From contig OY744519.1 in the NCBI GenBank assembly GCA_963556195.1, positions 37,845,301-37,909,300 on the forward strand: 64,000 nt of DNA, in the 5' to 3' direction. The notes under the pieces were generated by a model. That model was not told the origin of the DNA and did not search any database. It saw only the letters and a list, made by a program, of their open reading frames with translations. Source of the DNA: Sepiola atlantica (lineage: Eukaryota; Mollusca; Cephalopoda; Sepiida; Sepiolidae). The position numbers were made by a program, and so were the translations under genes. This document shows positions 32,551 through 44,353 of the stretch, one piece after another; within the stretch, counting starts at the first letter, position 1; every line of letters begins with the position of its first letter.

Positions 32551-33999
32551 AGTTTTTTTTGTTTATTTTTTCACAAACTCCACTAATCCTAATAGTTATA
32601 GAATAGACCCCAATAACTATACATTTTATGTAACACCACTACCCAGTCTCCATAAGTTTGACCAAATTGATAACGCGACGGTTTCTGTTCACACACAACA
32701 TACATTAAACGGAAATACGACATCTTAATATATGTTATATATTTGTGAGTGAAAATGAAAAAAAAGAATATATGAACAAAGAATAAGCATGGTTATATGG
32801 GATTTTGGGCTGAAAACATGAATACACTTGGGATCCTCATAAATTCTTAGACACTAATTAAAACAAGGAAGTGGAAATTTAATTATATTTGTATTTTCCT
32901 CGAGACTAATTGCGATTCGTTTAGTCGCTACAGACAAATTATTCCGCTCTACAAAACTGTGTTCAAATCTTCTCGGTACTTCACTATTATGTTTATTGCT
33001 TTGCAATTCATCAACATTTTTCCATTATCTTTGTTAATTTCTAAGATTTATTTTCCCGTAACTCCTTATAAACCGTAGCGTTTTTGTCATTTTTGGTAAT
33101 TCCCCGTCACAAGTGAATAATATTTATCATTTGCCACTTTGTCTCTTCGAATTGCAATTTTTTAAATTTTATTCTAATATTATTTTTATATTTTATTATG
33201 TAATTATGTTTATTTTATTATTTGTGTTGTTTTCTTTTTAATAATTAATTTCAATATTAATATACTTATTATCGTAACAAAAGTGTCGTATGGATTACTA
33301 AACTTCTTAAATACTTTTACAGTATTCAGGTATTCATAATAAGACCAGACTGAGGATAGTTGGATATATAATATGAGACATAAATATCGAGGGGACATTG
33401 ACAGAGTTAGTTAAAGGAACAGAACAAAGAACAACATTTTCACAATGAAGATTTATATATAATTTTACCGTAAATATTTTACCCTCAGTATAGTTATCAA
33501 TATCTATATGTCATTATTCCGAAAAATGTATCAGCATAATAATTATATTATAGTGTTTAAAGAGTACCGTATTTATGATGGAGTATTTTGTTACTCGGGG
33601 CTCAGATTAACAACGATTGTTATCAGTGATACATCAATAGTAAACACGTGAGAAAGGAACGCAACATTATTTAGAACAATAATATAAATAATACGAAAGT
33701 GTTAAGAATCTAATTGATAACGGTTCGTACTGACTAGTGGAGCACTCGAATCACTGAGAAGCACTGCAGAAACACTTGTGTTTTTCAGTAATTACATCTC
33801 GTGAAAGAATTTGCACTTTACAAAAAACAATAATAGTAACGTGTAACACATTGGTTATCCACCCTGCGATCACTGCAACACAATGGACATATGTTTGGTG
33901 CAATTCGAGAAAAAATAAATTATATTAGATAAACTGAAGCCTGGTTTTCTGTAAAGAGACAGACACATCAGTTCTCGTGTATATCGACAATATAAATAG

Positions 34000-34000
<1 letters not shown>
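32550..34000. other. Unannotated AT-rich region
   Basis: No feature that I recognise. The 62-codon minus frame at 33398-33210 has no motif. Confidence 0.45.

Positions 34001-34001
<1 letters not shown>

Positions 34002-34050
<49 letters not shown>
34002..34050. repeat. (TA)n microsatellite
   Basis: Pure TA run. Confidence 0.95.
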
Positions 34051-34057
<7 letters not shown>

Positions 34058-34453
34058 AGTCTTCAAAAATCTGAAACTACACTGTGGGTAATTGTGGCCA
34101 AAAGGAAAGAACACAAATCGTGTATTTAGCAGATTTTTTCATCGTGTGAAAGTTTTTCTCTTTGGTTTTTCTAATTTATTTTGCTCACAATAATGCACAG
34201 TATAGTTTAGGTTATTTTTCAAGACTTTTGAATTTGATAACTTTTTTCTTTTTAGATTGTTCTGATGACTTTTATGTGTAGCCAAGCCGATATTGATATA
34301 ATAATGTTTATTTGCTCACCTCCAGCGAAACGAGGCGTAAATATACTTTTCACGGAAATTGTCTGTGTTTTAATGTGAAAAGAAAATAAACATCGTTATT
34401 GGAATTTACCATGAACCTGTTTTATTTATCTACTAATACATATACATATATTG

Positions 34454-34560
<107 letters not shown>

Positions 34561-34569
34561 CATATAAAG

Positions 34570-36110
34570 TGTGAGAGAGAAAGAGAGGAAGAGACAAACA
34601 GATATACAGATATAAACACTTTATGTACAAGATATACCAAAGAGTTTAACTTACATTCTATTACATAAAAACAGGACAAATATATTATTTAATTTCTAAC
34701 AATTCTATTAAGAAAAACTCGATTCGAGAGCAGAATCGAAACCGCACACTCGAGGTTTTCCTAACCAAGCAATTCAGACATTTGTAAGGCATCTTTTAAA
34801 ATAACAATCATCAGTAAATTCTTATTTAAAGTGCAAATGTAGGAAAAGGGAGTGGCCTTCTTGAAGAAGATACTTAGAGAGTCCGGATTATTTATATTAT
34901 GTTACACGTGGATAAAACATTTTATTTTAGATACACTTTTTTTTGCCAGTCTTTCTGTAAACATACACTCTAACACAGACATTATTATATAGAATATATA
35001 GGCGATATAAATAGATGCAGGTATAGAAAATGTAAATATAGAAGATGTAGAAATATATGTAATATAGAACGAGAGAGACATGCATACAGAGTGAAAGCTG
35101 TTATCTACTAAAGGTTATTCACATTTATATATACAATTATACATTTCATTATATTTAATAAAGGAAAATATTTTATTTTAGGTAATTCTATTTTAAATAT
35201 CGAAGGCGGATCAGGACTAAGCACTCGAAGTTACATAAGTTTTTGGAGAGTGATAAAGATATAGAAAATAGAAATAGGCAGACAGATAGAGGGACGGAGC
35301 AGTATCACATACTACATATACATACATTCTTCACTTACAGTTTATTATATGAAATAATGACTTTTTGATATAATTTCTTTTAATATCATGTAGAAGATAT
35401 AGAATATACGCATATATCTAAATATACAGAGACCCATCAAAAGACAGAAGGAGACACACAAATACAAGAAAATAAAAAGCGGCAAATAGCCAAAGTGGTT
35501 ACCACAATTCTGTGCTTACATTTTATTATACAAATAAAATGAAACACTTAAATTCATAGCATTTCATTTAATAATATATTTGGGCATAATCGAAACCGGA
35601 CCCTCAATGCGTTCAGACTACTACTTTCTGGAGAGTGCAATTCGGACATTTGTTAAGCCGTATTGTAAATTAACACTTATAAGTGCATTCCTATTTCATG
35701 TGGTGAATATTTGAAAAAAAGGGCGTATATTTCTTATTTAGGTATCTAGAAAGTTAGGAGTACTTCCATTAATTACCTGATTGAGTTTTATATGTGTATA
35801 ACTGTTTATATTTAAGGTACACTCTCTAGGCTGTATTTCTAGAAACTGAGAAACACACACATATATACTGTATTTTATTATAAATAATATATATGATATG
35901 CAAATCATTCAAGATATATACAACCATCATTAAAGACAGAAGGATAAGGAGAAAGATACATGCATAAAGGTGTTATGTACTAAATATACCAAAGGTAGTC
36001 ACTTATTTTTTATTATATAATAAAAGAGAAAAATATATTATTTGATTTCATGTAAAAAATAGACGACATTTAGAATCGAAATAGAGTAGTGACAGTCATG
36101 AACAGTACTG
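34570..36110 (-). repeat. Diverged tandem units with tRNA-like pol III boxes
   Basis: Three to four units repeat the order: TTATTATAT-type block, gap, ATCGAAACC-type block. On the minus strand the clearest unit (34772-34732) reads TTGCTTGGTTAGG, 11 of 13 to the A box, then GGTTTCGATTCT, close to the B box, at tRNA-like spacing. The unit at 35597-35586 keeps GGTTTCGATTAT; weaker traces lie near 35200 and 36070. This looks like a tandem or clustered tRNA-derived SINE. Unit limits are uncertain because divergence is high. Confidence 0.45.
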
Positions 36111-37690
36111 CCGGTTAAAATAAATCTAGTATACCATAAGTAATCTTTAAAATCCACTTTTTAAATGAGTAACTACTATAGTATTATCGGCTGATTTCCT
36201 ATTTTACAACATGTTTTATTAAGGCGTTCTCGATGAAAATAAGTAAAGTCTGCTAGTGACTTATACAAAAAGAATTTAAATAAAAACATGTATAAATGAA
36301 AGTATTGATTTAAAAGATATTACTAGTGTTTTCGCAACACTAGTTTATTTCACGAAACATTCGAAAACATTTAAAACTTCTTAAATAAAGTTTCGTATTT
36401 CTTTCACTTCACATTATCCCAGAAATCTAATTATCTACTTTTGCGAAACACATTATTATATATGTTAATCTTTAACAAGAATAGTTATATAACTCACTAA
36501 AACGATATTTGTCTGTGTAAGTTTACCATTTAAATATGTCGTTCCCAAATAAAAATGAACATTTTGTAAAACGTCTAATACTTTTCTTAACTAAACAAAC
36601 GAAACATTAAATTATTTGTACTTGAGTTTCAATGGCTTTTGTGTTTGTAAATACTTGTTAGATGAAGGCTTGTTTTAATAACGGAACAACTACTGACTGT
36701 TCACGAAAAAATGTTGTTTATCCGCTTGAGAACGAATATCTTTCGAGACTGAGGAAATTTTATTCTGCTTAGAAAACGAAATTTTCAACAATAATACACA
36801 CACTAGGTTTTAAATAGACAATGTTTGTAAATAGTTTAATACTTTGTTTATGCATAGATATAAGTAATGAAGTCAATTGTTCTTGTGTTTTGAAAATACA
36901 TGTTAATTATTTTATATCGAACCTATTTTCTTATAACGAATATAATAATACTACTAAAGCAGAAATAAGTTCTAAAGTCTGCCTAAGAAGACATACTTGT
37001 AGATTGTTGAAAGTTTTATTTTTATTGGAGAGCGTGATTTTCCATAAATAATCCGGAAAATATAATTTACATACACTATTTTTGTAAATAGTCGAATAGT
37101 TTTGTAAATATGAATAAAATAAAAAGGAACGAAACAGTGCAATAAGAAGCAATGCGCCTTTTTGGTTTCACTATTCAACAAAATGCATTATTTTTCGAAC
37201 GTCAACATTGTATTACGTGAGTAATATGATGTCGACATGCACCCATCTGTTCGTTTAAGCGTTACAAGGACAGGTTACAGGACATATAATCAACAGACAT
37301 TTATAATGGCTGAATTTTATGTTTGTCTCAACAAAAATGAACGATCGTTATTTAGATTTAAACACTATTTTATTATGTAGACATTATTAAGAAAGGCACC
37401 TTAAATAATTCAGGTAATTTAACAAAAAAATCACTTTTATAAAGAAAGAAACAAGTGTTTCGAGAATAGATAAATAGTACCGCGAGAAAATACCAGCCAC
37501 TTTCATTTTCTAGAAAGAGTTAGGTTATTCAGTGTAAATATAATGCATATTAAAATAATACCAAGTGAATAAATAATTTCTGGAAACACGCATGCCGGCT
37601 TAGCCTAATTCGATGGCCGAGCAGCTTAGCATATAAAAGTGTTGGTTATTATTTTTCATATCTTGATGTATATAGGACAATTGACTTTGC
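36110..37690. other. Unannotated AT-rich region
   Basis: Only short AT-biased ORFs. GATGGCCGAGCAGCTTAGCA near 37611 resembles the 5' part of a tRNA-Leu/Ser A box, but no B box follows because (TA)n begins about 65 bp later. Confidence 0.4.
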
Positions 37691-37692
37691 TT

Positions 37693-37696
<4 letters not shown>

Positions 37697-37766
<70 letters not shown>

Positions 37767-37770
37767 GTAT

Positions 37771-37860
<90 letters not shown>
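37697..37860. repeat. (TA)n microsatellite, long
   Basis: TA run with two clusters of GTATAT interruptions; one of the longest in the window. Confidence 0.95.
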
Positions 37861-37861
<1 letters not shown>

Positions 37862-37864
<3 letters not shown>

Positions 37865-38390
37865 CAGCGGGTGTGAGTTTCTTCAATGAACGGTGTATTA
37901 TTAATTACACCTTTAAGTATTAGATTTTACAATTAATTTATTATTTAAATAAAAACGCTATAGTGTAAAATAAAGCGAAGCATTTTTATTACATTAATGT
38001 AATTAAATGCATTTAAATGTTATTTTTGGGTTCCTTCCTTAACAATTGAGAAGTCTTAATCTGTTGTTTATTCTTAAACAAAATTAGAATAATTTTAAAA
38101 CTTTTTTGTAATTTTGAAAACAAAATTAAAAGCATTACAACTGTCGAGTTTAAAGTAATTTCTAAGAAAGTCTCCTCTATAAGAGGACACAATATTTACC
38201 TGCTATAATTTGGTAAATAGAAATTAAAACACGTAACTTGAAACACATTATTTTGATTATTAGATCAATTAATAATGTAATGCTTAACTAATAGGGATTA
38301 ATAACATTAACATTACACAATCAGGTTTAAAAAATAATATATTTAGGAAACTGATATAATTCGAACACCTTACCGTTTTAGATAGAAGAC
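37862..38390. other. Unannotated AT-rich region
   Basis: Nothing recognisable. Confidence 0.45.
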
Positions 38391-38421
38391 ACCCGAGTAA
38401 CGCCGCTCATCTAGCGCTAGT
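38391..38421 (+). mobile_element. Helitron-like 3' terminus (weak)
   Basis: CCCGAGTAACGCCGCTC followed by ATCTAGCGCTAGT then T-rich sequence. The CTAGT end with an upstream GTAACGCC block fits a Helitron 3' end, but the hairpin is imperfect and no 5' end is identified. Confidence 0.3.
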
Positions 38422-39100
38422 TTTTATTATAGCTAGATTGTATTTAATATCTATATTAGCTGAATTGTGTCTCGGCGTTCCCCAGCAAAGGATATGTAAT
38501 CAAGGCGTTCCATGCGCAAGTTTTAAAGATCCAACAGTAACACAGGTCACACAATGTTTAAAGACGTATGCTAAAAGTTATACTTACATGTATAATCGTT
38601 TTTGTCGTGTCCCCTCAAAATATAGGGTGGGTTCTTTATAATGGGTCAGTGGGGCATATTGTGTCAAAGAAAATACTTGCGTTTCATAAGTAGTAATATA
38701 AAATTGTCCTTTTACTTCAAACTCATAAACATTCGACTCATTATGCCCAAATAAAACCTAATTATCTATTTGTTTTAAGATAGTTCCAATGCAGACAAGC
38801 TAAAATCAACAAATAACACAAATTATTCCTGTGCTTAATATTTTTACAATATTTATATTAGAATTAGATAGAATTTTAAACGGCGATTTTAAAGATATTG
38901 AGTGAAGTTGCCTTACAACCTAACCCTAAACAAATAGAATTTATATTTTCAACTTTTGTAATTATGGATGCCCAAAAATACAATATTCGTAATATACGGT
39001 AATCTTAGTAAAAAATATAGGTACACAAATGAGAAGACTGGAAAGTAATTTCTTTCATAGAAATGTGTGTATTTACAGAAATTTTTAAAAGTGAAAACAA
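38422..39100. other. Unannotated AT-rich region
   Basis: Nothing recognisable. Confidence 0.45.
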
Positions 39101-39101
39101 C

Positions 39102-39165
39102 TGCATTATGTTAACTTTATGTATTGCATTTATTTAAATACAATACATAAAGTTAACATGATGCA
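39102..39165. repeat. 25-bp-arm inverted repeat (hairpin)
   Basis: Left arm TGCATTATGTTAACTTTATG plus TATTG and right arm at 39141-39165 pair over 25 bp with one mismatch around a 14-nt loop. It could be a collapsed MITE or a microRNA-like hairpin. Neither is shown. Confidence 0.7.
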
Positions 39166-39762
39166 TTTTTTTCTCAGTCACACAAATAGTAAAGAAATGG
39201 TTTTGTACATATACTATTTATGTTATTGGTATTCAACCTCCTCAAATAGGGTAAGTAAGCTAGGGAGATTGTAATTGCATTTTAGATAGCGAATTTGAAA
39301 TAAATGACGACCCTCATTTTAGCGATGTCATCTAGTACGATATGTTGATATTAGTCTTAATTGTTTACATTTTCGTATAAATATGAACTGGTAATATTTA
39401 ATGAAATGTTTGGTTTTTATACCGGGAGGTTTTAGTTGAGGATAGAGTAGAAGACGACATGTTTTATTTTGTGATGAGTTCGACAATTGTATTCTCTTAA
39501 ACCAGATCAAGTTTAGAAGCAGGGAATCGAAAAGCAGGAAAATGGGAGTGTGAAGGCTAACGGAAACGATTTGGATTTTATTACGGGAAGTGAACTTGGA
39601 CAGAAGATTAAATAATGAAATGGTTATATGAAACAATGTCAGTGTAATTATCCGAAAAAGTAGATGTACTGGTGTTTGATGGGCGAGTTGTATAAGATTC
39701 GTGTGTGCGCGTTCACTTACCCCTTTCCTCATCCAACTATGTTTGTTTTGTAACAGTAAATT
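39166..39762. other. Unannotated region
   Basis: The 134-codon minus-strand frame (39732-39328) is low in motif content, and I do not recognise it. Confidence 0.4.
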
Positions 39763-39880
39763 AGGTCAGATTATACAATCGGATCAAACTGATTGATACA
39801 CGCATCAGTTAGTGCCATGAAGCTTGACGATGTTGAAATGGTATGCGATGCCCGTGTGTTGTGTTTTATAAGGTTTGCTT
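39763..39880 (+). repeat. Dispersed repeat, copy 2 of 2
   Basis: Same family and orientation as 31945-32060: ATCGGATCAAACTGATTG, CAGTTAGTGCCATGAA and GATGTTGAAAT. Confidence 0.55.
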
Positions 39881-40198
39881 GTAAAGTGGAAACTGTTTAA
39901 ACTGTATATAGATATATAACACACAGTTGTTGTTTAACAACAGAAAACAAACAATATTGTTCTTCACACGCATTCTAAGAATGTCAGGTTCTTTTCCTCA
40001 ACATATTGAATAGGTCAATGATAACTCAGGTCGAGTAATTATACCGTCTACTGTCATTTTGAAAACACGTTGTCAAGTAGTGACGAGACAATAGCATGAT
40101 ACGATGAATGACAATACGCTGGAAAGATTGGACACTTAAGTCTTGCGGAACTTGGAGAAACTCCACATAAACATCCCCCCTCTCGTTTCATCTATATA

Positions 40199-40200
<2 letters not shown>

Positions 40201-40253
<53 letters not shown>

Positions 40254-40309
40254 ATATTAGTATATATGTATATATACATATATATATATATAATATATAT
40301 ATACACTGC

Positions 40310-40381
<72 letters not shown>
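40201..40381. repeat. (TA)n microsatellite with interruptions
   Basis: TA runs interrupted by GTTGTATATTAG and CACTGCATATG. It passes directly into the first satellite unit. Confidence 0.95.
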
Positions 40382-40383
<2 letters not shown>

Positions 40384-43300
40384 ACGAAGATATTTTTTTA
40401 TAAAATATTTAGAAAACCTTGCACAACGCAGATTATTTGTTTTTAAAAATAAATTATTTATTCATCTTAAAAACATTTTTTTTTTTTTTATAAACTTGAG
40501 TACTTTCGGTAAATCTACCATCTTCAGAAGAATATTTCTTCTTTTTCTTTTTTCCTCTTGGTTGAGACATTCTCGTGGTCAAGTTGAAAATCCGTCTAGG
40601 TGTTTTGACGAAGAAAGAAAAATGTTGATGTGGCTGTGTGTCACGTGGTCGGCGTGGAAGAGTATATTAAAAAGTCACACATTTTGAAGCGTTGGGTGGG
40701 TGGCAATAATAACGAAGATATTCTTTTATAAAATATTTAGAAAACCTTGCACAACGCAGATTATTTGTTTTTAAAAATAAATTATTTATTCATCTTAAAA
40801 ACATTTTTTTTTTTTTTATAAACTTGAGTACTTTCGGTAAATCTACCATCTTCAGAAGAATATTTCTTCTTTTTCTTTTTTCCTCTTGGTTGAGACATTC
40901 TCGTGGTCAAGTTGAAAATCCGTCTAGGTGTTTTGACGAAGAAAGAAAAATGTTGATGTGGCTGTGTGTCACGTGGTCGGCGTGGAAGAGTATATTAAAA
41001 AGTCACACATTTTGAAGCGTTGGGTGGGTGGCAATAATAACGAAGATATTTTTTTATAAAATATTTAGAAAACCTTGCACAACGCAGATTATTTGTTTTT
41101 AAAAATAAATTATTTATTCATCTTAAAAACATTTTTTTTTTTTTTATAAACTTGAGTACTTTCGATAAATCTACCATCTTCAGAAGAATATTTCTTCTTT
41201 TTCTTTTTTCCTCTTGGTTGAGACATTCTCGTGGTCAAGTTGAAAATCCGTCTAGGTGTTTTGACGAAGAAAGAAAAATGTTGATGTGGCTGTGTGTCAC
41301 GTGGTCGGCGTGGAAGAGTATATTAAAAAGTCACACATTTTGAAGCGTTGGGTGGGTGGCAATAATAACGAAGATATTCTTTTATAAAATATTTAGAAAA
41401 CCTTGCACAACGCAGATTATTTGTTTTTAAAAATAAATTATTTATTCATCTTAAAAACATTTTTTTTTTTTTTATAAACTTGAGTACTTTCGGTAAATCT
41501 ACCATCTTCAGAAGAATATTTCTTCTTTTTCTTTTTTCCTCTTGGTTGAGACATTCTCGTGGTCAAGTTGAAAATCCGTCTAGGTGTTTTGACGAAGAAA
41601 GAAAAATGTTGATGTGGCTGTGTGTCACGTGGTCGGCGTGGAAGAGTATATTAAAAAGTCACACATTTTGAAGCGTTGGGTGGGTGGCAATAATAACGAA
41701 GATATTTTTTTATAAAATATTTAGAAAACCTTGCACAACGCAGATTATTTGTTTTTAAAAATAAATTATTTATTCATCTTAAAAACATTTTTTTTTTTTA
41801 TAAACTTGAGTACTTTCGATAAATCTACCATCTTCAGAAGAATATTTCTTCTTTTTCTTTTTTCCTCTTGGTTGAGACATTCTCGTGGTCAAGTTGAAAA
41901 TCCGTCTAGGTGTTTTGACGAAGAAAGAAAAATGTTGATGTGGCTGTGTGTCACGTGGTCGGCGTGGAAGAGTATATTAAAAAGTCACACATTTTGAAGC
42001 GTTGGGTGGGTGGCAATAATAATGAAGATATTTTTTTATAAAATATTTAGAAAACCTTGCACAACGCAGATTATTTGTTTTTAAAAATAAATTATTTATT
42101 CATCTTAAAAACATTTTTTTTTTTTTTTATAAACTTGAGTACTTTCGGTAAATCTACCATCTTCAGAAGAATATTTCTTCTTTTTCTTTTTTCCTCTTGG
42201 TTGAGACATTCTCGTGGTCAAGTTGAAAATCCGTCTAGGTGTTTTGACGAAGAAAGAAAAATGTTGATGTGGCTGTGTGTCACGTGGTCGGCGTGGAAGA
42301 GTATATTAAAAAGTCACACATTTTGAAGCGTTGGGTGGGTGGCAATAATAACGAAGATATTTTTTTATAAAATATTTAGAAAACCTTGCACAACGCAGAT
42401 TATTTGTTTTTAAAAATAAATTATTTATTCATCTTAAAAACATTTTTTTTTTTTTTTATAAACTTGAGTACTTTCGGTAAATCTACCATCTTCAGAAGAA
42501 TATTTCTTCTTTTTCTTTTTTCCTCTTGGTTGAGACATTCTCGTGGTCAAGTTGAAAATCCGTCTAGGTGTTTTGACGAAGAAAGAAAAATGTTGATGTG
42601 GCTGTGTGTCACGTGGTCGGCGTGGAAGAGTATATTAAAAAGTCACACATTTTGAAGCGTTGGGTGGGTGGCAATAATAACGAAGATATTTTTTTATAAA
42701 ATATTTAGAAAACCTTGCACAACGCAGATTATTTGTTTTTAAAAATAAATTATTTATTCATCTTAAAAACATTTTTTTTTTTTTTTATAAACTTGAGTAC
42801 TTTCGGTAAATCTACCATCTTCAGAAGAATATTTCTTCTTTTTCTTTTTTCCTCTTGGTTGAGACATTCTCGTGGTCAAGTTGAAAATCCGTCTAGGTGT
42901 TTTGACGAAGAAAGAAAAATGTTGATGTGGCTGTGTGTCACGTGGTCGGCGTGGAAGAGTATATTAAAAAGTCACACATTTTGAAGCGTTGGGTGGGTGG
43001 CAATAATAACGAAGATATTTTTTCATAAAATATTTAGAAAACCTTGCACAACGCAGATTATTTGTTTTTAAAAATAAATTATTTATTCATCTTAAAAACA
43101 TTTTTTTTTTTTATAAACTTGAGTACTTTCGGTAAATCTACCATCTTCAGAAGAATATTTCTTCTTTTTCTTTTTTCCTCTTGGTTGAGACATTCTCGTG
43201 GTCAAGTTGAAAATCCGTCTAGGTGTTTTGACGAAGAAAGAAAAATGTTGATGTGGCTGTGTGTCACGTGGTCGGCGTGGAAGAGTATATTAAAAAGTCA

Positions 43301-44349
43301 CACATTTTGAAGCGTTGGGTGGGTGGCAATAATAACGAAGATATTTTTTTATAAAATATTTAGAAAACCTTACACAACGCAGATTATTTGTTTTTAAAAA
43401 TAAATTATTTATTCATCTTAAAAACATTTTTTTTTTTTTTTATAAACTTGAGTACTTTCGGTAAATCTACCATCTTCAGAAGAATATTTCTTCTTTTTCT
43501 TTTTTCCTCTTGGTTGAGACATTCTCGTGGTCAAGTTGAAAATCCGTCTAGGTGTTTTGACGAAGAAAGAAAAATGTTGATGTGGCTGTGTGTCACGTGG
43601 TCGGCGTGGAAGAGTATATTAAAAAGTCACACATTTTGAAGCGTTGGGTGGGTGGCAATAATAACGAAGATATATTTTTATAAAATATTTAGAAAACCTT
43701 GCACAACGCAGATTATTTGTTTTTAAAAATAAATTATTTATTCATCTTAAAAACATTTTTTTTTTTTTTTATAAACTTGAGTACTTTCGGTAAATCTACC
43801 ATCTTCAGAAGAATATTTCTTCTTTTTCTTTTTTCCTCTTGGTTGAGACATTCTCGTGGTCAAGTTGAAAATCCGTCTAGGTGTTTTGACGAAGAAAGAA
43901 AAATGTTGATGTGGCTGTGTGTCACGTGGTCGGCGTGGAAGAGTATATTAAAAAGTCACACATTTTGAAGCGTTGGGTGGGTGGCAATAATAACGAAGAT
44001 ATATTTTTATAAAATATTTAGAAAACCTTGCACAACGCAGATTATTTGTTTTTAAAAATAAATTATTTATTCATCTTAAAAACATTTTTTTTTTTTTTTA
44101 TAAACTTGAGTACTTTCGGTAAATCTACCATCTTCAGAAGAATATTTCTTCTTTTTCTTTTTTCCTCTTGGTTGAGACATTCTCGTGGTCAAGTTGAAAA
44201 TCCGTCTAGGTGTTTTGACGAAGAAAGAAAAATGTTGATGTGGCTGTGTGTCACGTGGTCGGCGTGGAAGAGTATATTAAAAAGTCACACATTTTGAAGC
44301 GTTGGGTGGGTGGCAATAATAACGAAGATATTTTTTTATAAAATATTTA
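40378..44349 (+). repeat. 328-bp satellite array, 12 head-to-tail units
   Basis: AACGAAG recurs at 40383, 40711, 41039, 41367, 41695, then (as AATGAAG) 42021, then 42350, 42679, 43008, 43334, 43663, 43992 and 44321. The period is therefore 326-329 bp over 12 full units plus a short 13th. Units are almost identical. Differences are the length of one T run (12-15) and a few point variants (CGGT/CGAT; GATATTC/GATATTT/GATATAT). This is recent amplification or strong homogenisation. The array starts at a (TA)n tract. No known satellite family is recognised. Confidence 0.97.
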
Positions 44350-44353
44350 AATA

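Noticed and set aside
37605..37640. tRNA-Leu/Ser gene start (GATGGCCGAGCAGCTTAGCA)
   Set aside because: No anticodon arm or B box follows before the (TA)n tract, so at most a fragment.
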